Of a stretch of 12,692 nt of DNA, positions 6,549 to 12,196 are shown piece by piece. The translations under genes were made by a program, and so were the position numbers. Within the stretch, counting starts at the first letter, position 1; each line of letters starts with the position of its first letter. The stretch covers positions 1-12,692 of the forward strand of contig CAKTZN010000037.1 in assembly GCA_934635545.1 (NCBI GenBank), given 5' to 3'. The stretch comes from an uncultured Oscillospiraceae bacterium. Its GTDB lineage: Bacteria > Bacillota > Clostridia > Oscillospirales > Oscillospiraceae. Under the pieces are notes generated by a model. The model did no database searches and was not told the DNA's origin. It saw nothing but the letters and a program-made list of their open reading frames with translations.

Positions 6549-7334
6549 ATGGACAAGCAAAAAAGCATTGCCGCCGCGGCGGAGACGGAGGAGGACCGGC
6601 TGCTGCTGGCCCGGATCTATGACCGGCTGACCCACGGGGCGGATCGGGATATCTTCGCCGCCACCGGCTTTCTCTCCCCCCGGGAGCAGGCGCTGGTGCA
6701 GCGGCTGCTGCCCCATGTGCCGCTGGTGTTCTTCGGCGGCTGCCAGGAGGCGGAGCGGCGCATGGCCTGCTATGTGCCGGAGTATCTGCCGGAGGACTAC
6801 CTCACCTCCGAGGACGGCCCGGCGGCCGCCGTGCGGGCGGAGTACTATGAAAAGGACGCCCTGACCCACCGGGATTTCCTGGGCAGCCTCATGGGCGCGG
6901 GCGTCAAGCGGGAGACGGTGGGGGACATCTACGTCTCCGCCGGACAGTGCGACTTTCTGGTGACGCGGGCGGTGCTGCCCTATCTGCTGGAGAATCTCAC
7001 CTCGGCGGGCCGCACGAAGCTGCACCTGTCGGCCATCCCCCTGGAGGCGGTGCAGCGTCCGGCGGTGGAGAAGCGGGAGATCCGGGACACGGTGCCGTCG
7101 CTGCGGCTGGACTGTCTGGTGGGGGCGGCGTTCTCCATGGCCCGGGGCCCTGCCGCCCAGTTGATCGCCGCGGGTAAGGTGGCGGTCAACGACCTGGTGT
7201 GTCTGAAGGGCGACCGGCAGCTCCAGCAGGGCGACCGCATCGCCGTGCGGGGCTTCGGCAAGGCGGAGCTGGCGCTGGTGGGCGGCACCACCCGCAAGGG
7301 GCGGCTGTCGGTCACGCTGGCGCGCTGGGTGTAA
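6549..7334 (+). CDS. ylmH: YlmH-like S4-domain RNA-binding protein
   Basis: This 261-aa protein has the full length of the YlmH family. The N-terminal and central region carries FFGGCQEAERRM (61-72, the family's GG..GAERK motif) and GVKRETVGDI (118-127), followed by YVSAGQCDFLV. The C-terminal S4 domain occupies about 182-243, with SLRLDCLVGAAFSMARGPA and GKVAVNDLVCLKGDRQLQQGDRI showing the RNA-binding fold. B. subtilis YlmH acts in ribosome-associated quality control, binding stalled large subunits with peptidyl-tRNA. That role is inferred here from family membership. In many Firmicutes ylmH lies in the sepF-divIVA cell-division cluster, whereas here it is third in an operon with nfo. The start is set by CAGGAGG six bases upstream, directly behind the nfo TGA. 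A 17-bp-stem terminator follows. Confidence 0.87.
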   Translation: MDKQKSIAAAAETEEDRLLLARIYDRLTHGADRDIFAATGFLSPREQALVQRLLPHVPLVFFGGCQEAERRMACYVPEYLPEDYLTSEDGPAAAVRAEYYEKDALTHRDFLGSLMGAGVKRETVGDIYVSAGQCDFLVTRAVLPYLLENLTSAGRTKLHLSAIPLEAVQRPAVEKREIRDTVPSLRLDCLVGAAFSMARGPAAQLIAAGKVAVNDLVCLKGDRQLQQGDRIAVRGFGKAELALVGGTTRKGRLSVTLARWV

Positions 7335-7343
7335 AAAAATGAC

Positions 7344-7380
7344 AAAAAGAGGGCGGAAGCGGCGCTTCCGCCCTCTTTTT
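7344..7380 (+). terminator. Intrinsic terminator of the yfcE-nfo-ylmH operon
   Basis: A perfect 17-bp stem (7344-7360 with 7364-7380) has a three-base GGC loop. The last five stem bases are the T-tract, matched by five A bases on the other side. It starts 10 bases after the stop codon. Confidence 0.93.
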
Positions 7381-7482
7381 GCGGCCCATTGTAAAAGTGC
7401 ACAAAGGGAAGTCGACATAATGCGACAGCCGGTGGTCAAGTGGATGAAAACGCTTCCAGCAAAAAAATTTGTAAATTTTCTG

Positions 7483-7511
7483 TTGACAAATTAGCTCACG
7501 CTAACTATAAT
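7483..7511 (+). promoter_or_regulatory. Consensus promoter of the feo operon
   Basis: TTGACA (7483-7488), a 17-base spacer, then TATAAT (7506-7511), preceded by an AT-rich stretch (7461-7479) that may act as an UP element. Predicted start is near 7518. The spacer contains the first TTAG-N6-CTAA dyad, so a bound repressor would block RNA polymerase. Confidence 0.92.
7491..7504. promoter_or_regulatory. Putative metalloregulator operator 1 (TTAG-N6-CTAA)
   Basis: TTAGCTCACGCTAA lies between the -35 and -10 of the feo promoter. It is the first of three sites with the same half-sites and the same 6-base gap. The half-sites recall DtxR/IdeR-type boxes. The regulator is inferred and no such gene is in the window. 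Confidence 0.7.
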
Positions 7512-7518
7512 ATTGCCG

Positions 7519-7538
7519 TGGTTAGAAAGGGCTAACCA
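7519..7538. promoter_or_regulatory. Putative metalloregulator operator 2 (TGGTTAG-N6-CTAACCA)
   Basis: The best of the sites: 7-base arms on both sides (7519-7525 and 7532-7538), with the core TTAGAAAGGGCTAA at 7522-7535. It begins at the predicted transcription start, 31 bases downstream of operator 1. Confidence 0.75.
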
Positions 7539-7556
7539 TTTTTTGAACACCAGAGG

Positions 7557-7570
7557 TTAGCCCATGCTAA
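7557..7570. promoter_or_regulatory. Putative metalloregulator operator 3 (TTAG-N6-CTAA)
   Basis: TTAGCCCATGCTAA, preceded by GG, lies in the untranslated leader 35 bases after operator 2. It contains an ATG (7564) that opens the frame of the first feoA, but the ribosome site favours the start at 7603. Confidence 0.68.
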
Positions 7571-7602
7571 TAAACAGACACATTCAGAAAGAAGGGGACT
7601 TT

Positions 7603-7815
7603 ATGATGCCGCTGACATTGGCCGATGTAGGGAAGGAACAGATCATCCACCGGATCGGCGGGAATGATGAGGTGCGCAGACATCTGGAAAACCTGGGATT
7701 CGTGGCAGGCGGCGAGGTAACGCTGATCAGCTCCATGGGCGGCAACGTGATCGTCAAGGTAAAGGAATCCCGCGTGGCCATCAGCGAGGAAATGGCCCGG
7801 AAGATCATGGTGTGA
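7603..7815 (+). CDS. feoA: FeoA-family protein, first copy
   Basis: This small (70-aa) SH3-like FeoA-domain protein is a cytoplasmic accessory of the ferrous-iron permease FeoB. The family pattern is visible: LTLADVGKEQIIHRIGG (4-20), then RHLENLGFVAGGEVTLISS (26-44), with NVIVKVKESRVAISEEMARKIMV as the last strands and the conserved R.A.....A..I ending. The frame is open from ATG 7564. I chose 7603 (or 7606, the next codon), because GAAGGGG lies five bases upstream and because the FeoA domain begins there, while 7564 falls inside operator 3. It is the first gene of the feo operon. A 100-base AT-rich gap separates it from the second feoA. Confidence 0.88.
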   Translation: MMPLTLADVGKEQIIHRIGGNDEVRRHLENLGFVAGGEVTLISSMGGNVIVKVKESRVAISEEMARKIMV

Positions 7816-7915
7816 TTTTAGCTGGCATGAAATCTTCGATTTTTCTGCCAACAGCTTTACCTGCGTCTTTATATTTTTAGATTTATATAAATATTGCGTG
7901 ATAAGGAGGAGACAC

Positions 7916-8137
7916 ATGAAAACATTGAAAGAGGCCAAGATCGGCCAGACCGTGAAGGTCGTCAAGCTCCACGGTGAAGGTCCCATCAAGCGCCGCATCA
8001 TGGATATGGGCATTACCCGCGGCACGGAAGTGTACATCCGCAAGGTGGCGCCTCTGGGCGATCCTATGGAAGTTACCGTGCGCGGCTATGAGCTTTCCCT
8101 GCGGAAGGCCGATACCGAAATGATCGAGGTCGAGTAA
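7916..8137 (+). CDS. feoA: FeoA-family protein, second copy
   Basis: This 73-aa FeoA-domain protein is distinct in sequence from the first copy: KTLKEAKIGQTVKVVKLHG (2-20), IKRRIMDMGITRGTEVYIRKVAPLGDPMEV (24-53) and RGYELSLRKADTEMIEVE at the end. The MDMG(I)TRGT and APLGDP(M)E(V) pieces and the LR..DA/E terminus are the classical FeoA signature, so this copy is closer to the standard FeoA than the first. It should bind or modulate FeoB at the inner membrane face. Start 7916 has AAGGAGG six bases upstream, preferred over the in-frame GTG at 7898, which precedes that site. FeoB begins 45 bases after the stop codon, with a degenerate operator-like dyad in between. Confidence 0.93.
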   Translation: MKTLKEAKIGQTVKVVKLHGEGPIKRRIMDMGITRGTEVYIRKVAPLGDPMEVTVRGYELSLRKADTEMIEVE

Positions 8138-8153
8138 AATTTTTGTGTGACGG

Positions 8154-8167
8154 TTAGCGTCAGCTAT
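8154..8167. promoter_or_regulatory. Degenerate fourth operator-like dyad before feoB
   Basis: TTAGCGTCAGCTAT keeps the TTAG-N6-CTA pattern, and the flanks (GG before, CC after) match operator 2, with one mismatch in the extended dyad. It lies 15 bases before the feoB ATG and could be an internal regulatory site or a structure near the ribosome site. No clear promoter accompanies it. Confidence 0.4.
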
Positions 8168-8182
8168 CCGAAAGGAGCGTAT

Positions 8183-10588
8183 ATGGAAAAGCAAATTAAA
8201 ATTGCCCTCGCGGGCAACCCGAACTCCGGTAAAACTACGCTGTTCAACGCGTTGACCGGCTCCAACCAGTTCGTGGGCAACTGGCCCGGCGTTACGGTGG
8301 AGAAGAAGGAAGGCAAGCTGAAGAAGCATGATGACGTGACCATCATGGACTTGCCCGGCATTTACTCCCTGTCCCCCTACACCCTGGAGGAAGTGGTGGC
8401 CCGTAACTATCTGATCACCGAGCGCCCCGATGCCATCCTGAACATCATCGACGGCACCAACCTGGAGCGTAACCTGTACCTGACCACCCAGTTGACCGAG
8501 CTGGGCATCCCCGTGGTCATCGCCATCAACATGATGGATATCGTGAAGAAGAACGGCGACGAGATCAACGTGGCCGAGCTGTCCCGCCAGTTGGGCTGCC
8601 AGATCGTGGAGATCTCCGCCCTGAAGGGCACCGGCGTCATGGAGGCTGCCGAGGCTGCCATCGCCGCCGCCAAGAACGGCAAGACCGTTCCCATGCACAC
8701 CTTCTCCGGCCCCGTGGAGCACGCCATCGCCCACATCGAGGAGGCCGCTGTCCACAGCATGCCCGAGGAGCAGCAGCGCTGGTACGCCATCAAGATCTTT
8801 GAGCGCGACGACAAGGTGCTGGCGCAGATGAACATCCCCGCCGAGACCATGGCGCACATCGAGACCGACATCAAGGCCGCCGAGAAGGAGCTGGACGACG
8901 ATGCCGAGTCCATCATCACCAATGAGCGCTACGTCTATATCGCCGAGGTCATCAAGAGCTGCTATAAGAAGAAGAACAAGGGCGAGCTGTCCGTCTCCGA
9001 TAAGATCGACCGCGTCGTCACCAACCGCTGGCTGGGTCTGCCCATCTTCGCCATCGTCATGTTCCTGGTGTACTACATCGCCATGATGACCGTGGGCTCC
9101 GCCGCCACCGACTGGGCCAACGACGGCCTGTTCGGCGATGGCTGGCACCTGTTCGGCATCGGCTCCGCTGAGTACAGCGAGGTGGCTGACGCCTATGGCG
9201 AGGCTTCCCTGATCGTGGACGGCTATGACGCCTACATCGAAGAGAACGGCGCTCTGGCCGCCGACGGCACCTTCACCTATGACGTGGAGGACGAGGAGAC
9301 CCTGGCTGTCGAGACCGAGACCGCTACCCTGGCCGACTATGAGGAAGCCAAGGCCACCCTGGATGAGATCGGCGACGAGCCCGATCCCGCCGACTACGGC
9401 GTTTGGGTCCCCGGTATCCCTGTTCTGATCGGCAACGGCCTGGAGGCCGCCGGTGCGTCCGAGTGGCTGAGCGGCCTGATCCTTGACGGTATCGTCGCCG
9501 GTGTCGGCGCGGTGCTGGGCTTCGTTCCCCAGATGCTGGTGCTGTTCCTGCTGCTGGCCTTCCTGGAAGCCTGCGGCTACATGGCCCGTATCGCCTTCGT
9601 GCTGGACCGTATCTTCCGCAAGTTCGGTCTGTCCGGTAAGTCCTTCATCCCCATGCTGATCGGTACCGGCTGCGGTATCCCCGGTGTTATGGCTTCCCGT
9701 ACCATCGAGAATGAACGCGACCGCCGTATGACCATCATGACCACCACCTTCATCCCCTGCGGCGCCAAGGTGCCCTTCATCTCCATGATCGCCGGCGCCA
9801 TCTTCGGCGGCAGCGCTCTGGTGGCCACCTCCGCTTACTTCATCGGCATGGCTGCCATCATCGTCTCCGGTATCATCCTGAAGAAGACCAAGATGTTCGC
9901 CGGTGATCCCGCTCCCTTCGTTATGGAGCTGCCCGCATACCACTGGCCCACTCTGGGCAACGTCCTCCGCTCCATGTGGGAGCGCGGCTGGTCCTTCATC
10001 AAGAAGGCCGGCACCATCATCCTGCTGTCCACCATCTTCGTGTGGTTCACCACCTACTTCGGCTGGGTCGACGGCCAGTTCCAGATGCTGTCTGAGGAGC
10101 AGATCGACGGCTCCATCCTGGCCAAGATCGGCAACGCCATCGCCTGGATCTTCGCGCCTCTGGGCTGGGGCAACTGGCAGTCCGTCGTGGCTTCCATCAC
10201 CGGCCTGATCGCCAAGGAGAACATCGTCGGTACCCTGGGCATCCTGTTCGGCAACGGCGACGGTACTGTGTACCAGGCCATGGGTGCCGCCTTCAACGGT
10301 GTCACCGGTTATTCCTTCATGGTGTTCAACCTGCTGTGCGCCCCCTGCTTCGCGGCCATCGGCGCCATCAAGCGTGAGATGAACAACCGCAAGTGGACCT
10401 GGTTCGCCATCGGCTATCAGTGCGGCTTCGCTTACCTGATCGCCCTGATGATCAACCAGTTCGGCGGCTGGTTCCTGGGCGCCGGCAATATCATCGGCAC
10501 CATCGTGGCCGTCATCGTTCTGGCCGGTCTGCTGTACATGCTGTTCCGTCCCTACAAGGACGCCACCAAGCTGAGCGTGAAGATGTAA
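8183..10588 (+). CDS. feoB: Ferrous iron transport protein B (GTPase and permease)
   Basis: This 801-aa inner-membrane ferrous-iron importer is slightly longer than the usual 660-780. The N-terminal G domain has G1 GNPNSGKT (11-18), G2 around Thr38 in WPGVTVE, G3 DLPG (56-59), G4 NMMD (116-119) and G5 SALKG (145-149). A helical GDI-like region follows (about 170-265). The membrane part starts near 284 (LGLPIFAIVMFLVYYI), with LEACGYMAR (462-469), IGTGCGIPGVMASRTIEN (493-510) and FIPCGAKVPF (523-532) as the conserved Gate and cysteine-bearing segments. Residues about 308-410 form a strongly acidic insertion after the first membrane helix. ATG 8183 has AAAGGAG six bases upstream. Arginine codons are almost only CGC/CGT, which suggests high expression. 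It is cotranscribed with both feoA genes and the Cys-rich gene downstream. Confidence 0.97.
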   Translation: MEKQIKIALAGNPNSGKTTLFNALTGSNQFVGNWPGVTVEKKEGKLKKHDDVTIMDLPGIYSLSPYTLEEVVARNYLITERPDAILNIIDGTNLERNLYLTTQLTELGIPVVIAINMMDIVKKNGDEINVAELSRQLGCQIVEISALKGTGVMEAAEAAIAAAKNGKTVPMHTFSGPVEHAIAHIEEAAVHSMPEEQQRWYAIKIFERDDKVLAQMNIPAETMAHIETDIKAAEKELDDDAESIITNERYVYIAEVIKSCYKKKNKGELSVSDKIDRVVTNRWLGLPIFAIVMFLVYYIAMMTVGSAATDWANDGLFGDGWHLFGIGSAEYSEVADAYGEASLIVDGYDAYIEENGALAADGTFTYDVEDEETLAVETETATLADYEEAKATLDEIGDEPDPADYGVWVPGIPVLIGNGLEAAGASEWLSGLILDGIVAGVGAVLGFVPQMLVLFLLLAFLEACGYMARIAFVLDRIFRKFGLSGKSFIPMLIGTGCGIPGVMASRTIENERDRRMTIMTTTFIPCGAKVPFISMIAGAIFGGSALVATSAYFIGMAAIIVSGIILKKTKMFAGDPAPFVMELPAYHWPTLGNVLRSMWERGWSFIKKAGTIILLSTIFVWFTTYFGWVDGQFQMLSEEQIDGSILAKIGNAIAWIFAPLGWGNWQSVVASITGLIAKENIVGTLGILFGNGDGTVYQAMGAAFNGVTGYSFMVFNLLCAPCFAAIGAIKREMNNRKWTWFAIGYQCGFAYLIALMINQFGGWFLGAGNIIGTIVAVIVLAGLLYMLFRPYKDATKLSVKM

Positions 10589-10640
10589 TTCACACCCGCA
10601 ATATCACTCACTTACCAATTCTGAGAAAGGAGCGCTTGCC

Positions 10641-10796
10641 ATGCTGGCTGATATTCTGATTTGTCTTGTTCTGATTGCCATTGTCACTTCCATTGTCCAC
10701 TCCCTCATTAAAAACAAAAAGCAGGGCAAGAGCCTTTGCTCCGGAGCCTGCACTGGCAACTGCGCGCACTGCGGCGGCCATTGCAGCCACAAATAA
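10641..10796 (+). CDS. FeoB-associated Cys-rich membrane protein
   Basis: This 51-aa peptide begins MLADILICLVLIAIVTSIVH, a single hydrophobic segment (about 4-23), followed by a basic stretch KNKKQGK and a Cys/His-rich tail SLCSGACTGNCAHCGGHCSHK. The tail has Cys at 33, 37, 41, 44 and 48 and His at 43, 47 and 50, a spacing of C-x3-C-x3-C-x2-C-x3-C. This matches the Firmicute family found right after feoB (Pfam FeoB_associated), whose exact role is unsettled; metal binding or an FeoC-like role has been suggested. AAAGGAG lies eight bases before the ATG. The gene is 52 bases downstream of feoB and is followed at once by a terminator, so it closes the operon. Confidence 0.93.
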   Translation: MLADILICLVLIAIVTSIVHSLIKNKKQGKSLCSGACTGNCAHCGGHCSHK

Positions 10797-10797
10797 G

Positions 10798-10827
10798 AAA
10801 AACGGCCGTCGAAAGACGGCCGTTTTT
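10798..10827 (+). terminator. Intrinsic terminator of the feo operon
   Basis: A perfect 13-bp stem (10798-10810 with 10815-10827) has a GAAA tetraloop and a T5 tail matched by A5. It lies directly after the stop of the Cys-rich gene. Confidence 0.93.
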
Positions 10828-10848
10828 CATGGGCGGCAGAGAGCAAGT

Positions 10849-11285
10849 GTTTCGCGCTCCGGCGCGACCTACTTTTGCCAATAGCGGCAAAAGTAGGCAA
10901 AAACGCCAGAAGGAACCTCCGGTTCCTTCACCTCCCGGCGTGCTATGGCGTGTATGTATTTGTAACTGTGTACCACACGTTTACGCGAGATTTGCTTTTT
11001 TCGATTTGATAAAAGGATCGTCTTATCACCAGCGTCGCTGCCGCTGATGCCTACGCCGAACAATGTTTCTGGTTCTACCGTTGATAACGTGAGCGGCAGC
11101 GGCGCAAAAGAAAAGTCAATGCGTCACACGCTACGAAAACAGTTATGTTCCGTGAACGCGAGGTAGAAAGTCACAAATTCGCGGTGCAGCATAGCGTGCG
11201 CGGATTCTTAAACCGCAGGTTTAAGCTGTCTTTTTGGTCACTTTTGGGACAGCGGCCAAAAGTGACTCGCCCCGGAGGGCGAAAC
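10849..11285. mobile_element. 437-bp hairpin-rich inverted-repeat element (copy B), MITE-like
   Basis: Two imperfect inverted arms (10849-11045 and 11092-11285, about 195 bases each) flank a 46-base core. The ends are GTTTCG and CGAAAC. Left-arm hairpins: TCGCGC/GCGCGA (10852-10857, 10862-10867), CCTACTTTTGCC/GGCAAAAGTAGG (10868-10879, 10886-10897) and AAGGAACC/GGTTCCTT (10910-10917, 10921-10928). Right-arm hairpins: CTTAAACC/GGTTTAAG (11207-11214, 11218-11225), GTCACTTTTGG/CCAAAAGTGAC (11237-11247, 11256-11266) and TCGCCC/GGGCGA (11267-11272, 11277-11282). There is no credible coding frame and no clear target-site duplication. Together with the solo arm at 4760 this defines a dispersed family. 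Whether it moves as DNA or acts as structured RNA is open, so the mobile-element label is inference. Confidence 0.7.
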
Positions 11286-11318
11286 TCCCCGACTTTCGCA
11301 GTGTAAATAGACAAATGC

Positions 11319-11347
11319 TTGACACCGTTCCGGTTTCACGCTATGAT
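11319..11347 (+). promoter_or_regulatory. Promoter of the TetR-family gene
   Basis: TTGACA (11319-11324), a 17-base spacer, then TATGAT (11342-11347), near consensus. Predicted start is near 11354. A short dyad ACCG-TTC-CGGT (11324-11334) in the spacer is a weak candidate for an autoregulatory operator. Confidence 0.8.
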
Positions 11348-11383
11348 ATAATCCGTAATCATTCATTGAGGGGTTCACCGAGT

Positions 11384-11986
11384 ATGGCAGAAAGACTGAC
11401 CCCCCGTAAACAGCAGGCGCTGGAGATGCGCAGCCGCATCCAGAATGTGGCCCTGGATCTGTTTGACCGGGAGGGATTTGAAAATGTATCCGTGGAGGAG
11501 ATTGCCCAGAAGGCGGGCTGCTCTGTGGGCAATATCTATCACTACTTCAAAAGCAAGGACGAGCTGGCCATCCAGGTCACCAGCCATGTGGACGCGGCGT
11601 ACCTGACGCTGGAGGCGGAGTATCTGGCGGATACCGCCCGTCCCGCACGGGAGAAGCTGCTGGACTTCGTGGGCCAGTCTCTGCGGATCAGCAGTAGCGA
11701 CCCGGTGCTGTACAAGGCGTTTATCCACGCCATGAAATACCCGGAGCAGGGCGCGCTGCAGCGCAACGAGCACCGCATCTATTACCGGGTGCTCTCCGAG
11801 CTGGTGGAGTTGTGCCGCCGGGAGGGCGGCATCGCCCGGCAGTATGACAACGACACGGTGGTGGAGTATCTGGTGACGCTGCACCGCGGCACGCTGCTGG
11901 AGTGGCGCATCTACGAGGGACGGTTCGATATCGCCCAGCACGGCATGGCCATGGCAGAGATCCTGCTGCGGGGGCTGGAGGCGTAA
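11384..11986 (+). CDS. TetR/AcrR-family transcriptional regulator
   Basis: This 200-aa protein has the usual TetR length. The N-terminal DNA-binding domain (about 15-62) reads RIQNVALDLFDREGFENVSV, then the recognition helix-turn-helix in EEIAQKAGCSVGNIYHYFKSKDEL, an excellent TetR signature. The C-terminal helical ligand and dimer domain has no recognised subfamily. The start at 11384 has GAGGGG about 11 bases upstream and the promoter just before it. The frame is open upstream into the repeat element but that part precedes the promoter. The gene is monocistronic, with a terminator right after it. The next gene, same strand, is butyrate kinase, so local control of it is possible, but no operator shared between the two promoters was convincing. 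Confidence 0.93.
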   Translation: MAERLTPRKQQALEMRSRIQNVALDLFDREGFENVSVEEIAQKAGCSVGNIYHYFKSKDELAIQVTSHVDAAYLTLEAEYLADTARPAREKLLDFVGQSLRISSSDPVLYKAFIHAMKYPEQGALQRNEHRIYYRVLSELVELCRREGGIARQYDNDTVVEYLVTLHRGTLLEWRIYEGRFDIAQHGMAMAEILLRGLEA

Positions 11987-11996
11987 CAACATAGAC

Positions 11997-12037
11997 AGGC
12001 GTTTGGTCGATTTCACGACCGAACGCCTTCTTTTTTT
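11997..12037 (+). terminator. Intrinsic terminator of the TetR-family gene
   Basis: A 13-bp stem (11997-12009 with 12016-12028, one T-G pair) has a six-base loop and is followed by TC and seven T bases. It separates the regulator transcript from butyrate kinase. Confidence 0.9.
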
Positions 12038-12088
12038 GTTCACAACGCCGATATTTGAAAAGACGTGGGAAAAGAGGGGGCAACGCCG

Positions 12089-12117
12089 TTGACAAACCGG
12101 ACGGAAAGTGCAATACT
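12089..12117 (+). promoter_or_regulatory. Probable promoter of butyrate kinase
   Basis: TTGACA (12089-12094), a 17-base spacer, then AATACT (12112-12117), a weak -10 behind a perfect -35. Such an arrangement often depends on an activator or is easily repressed. Predicted start is near 12124, with a leader of about 73 bases. A small dyad TGAA-TAG-TTCA (12119-12129) overlaps the start. Confidence 0.6.
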
Positions 12118-12136
12118 GTGAATAGTTCATTAAGTG

Positions 12137-12172
12137 ATTCGGTGAAATTTTTGACGAAGTATTCGATGAAAT
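12137..12172 (+). repeat. Pair of direct repeats in the butyrate kinase leader
   Basis: ATTCGGTGAAAT (12137-12148) and ATTCGATGAAAT (12161-12172) match at 11 of 12 bases and start 24 bases apart. They could be a regulator's paired site or chance. The region is AT-rich compared with its surroundings. Confidence 0.35.
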
Positions 12173-12196
12173 AAGAGAAAGAGAGGGAACCCCCAT

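Noticed and set aside
5202..7439. Long minus-strand open frame (745 codons) across yfcE, nfo and ylmH.
   Set aside because: It lies opposite three genes with full catalytic motifs and good ribosome sites. Its own product is His/Gly/Arg-rich without any domain, a typical shadow in GC-rich DNA.
7816..7915. Regulatory hairpin between the two feoA genes.
   Set aside because: Only a weak bulged pairing (TGGCA with TGCCA plus AGC/GCT) and a 12-base AT palindrome at 7881-7892 are seen, which is not enough to claim a function.
7883..9943. Long minus-strand open frame (686 codons) opposite feoB.
   Set aside because: The predicted protein is a Gly/His/Asp-rich repeat-like string produced by the feoB codon pattern. 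There is no start signal and no family resemblance.
10849..11285. Insertion sequence with a degraded transposase.
   Set aside because: No frame in the element resembles a transposase, and most of its length is paired arms, leaving only a 46-base core.
11234..11383. N-terminal extension of the TetR-family protein.
   Set aside because: It runs through the end of the repeat element and across the promoter, and the normal TetR start is at 11384.
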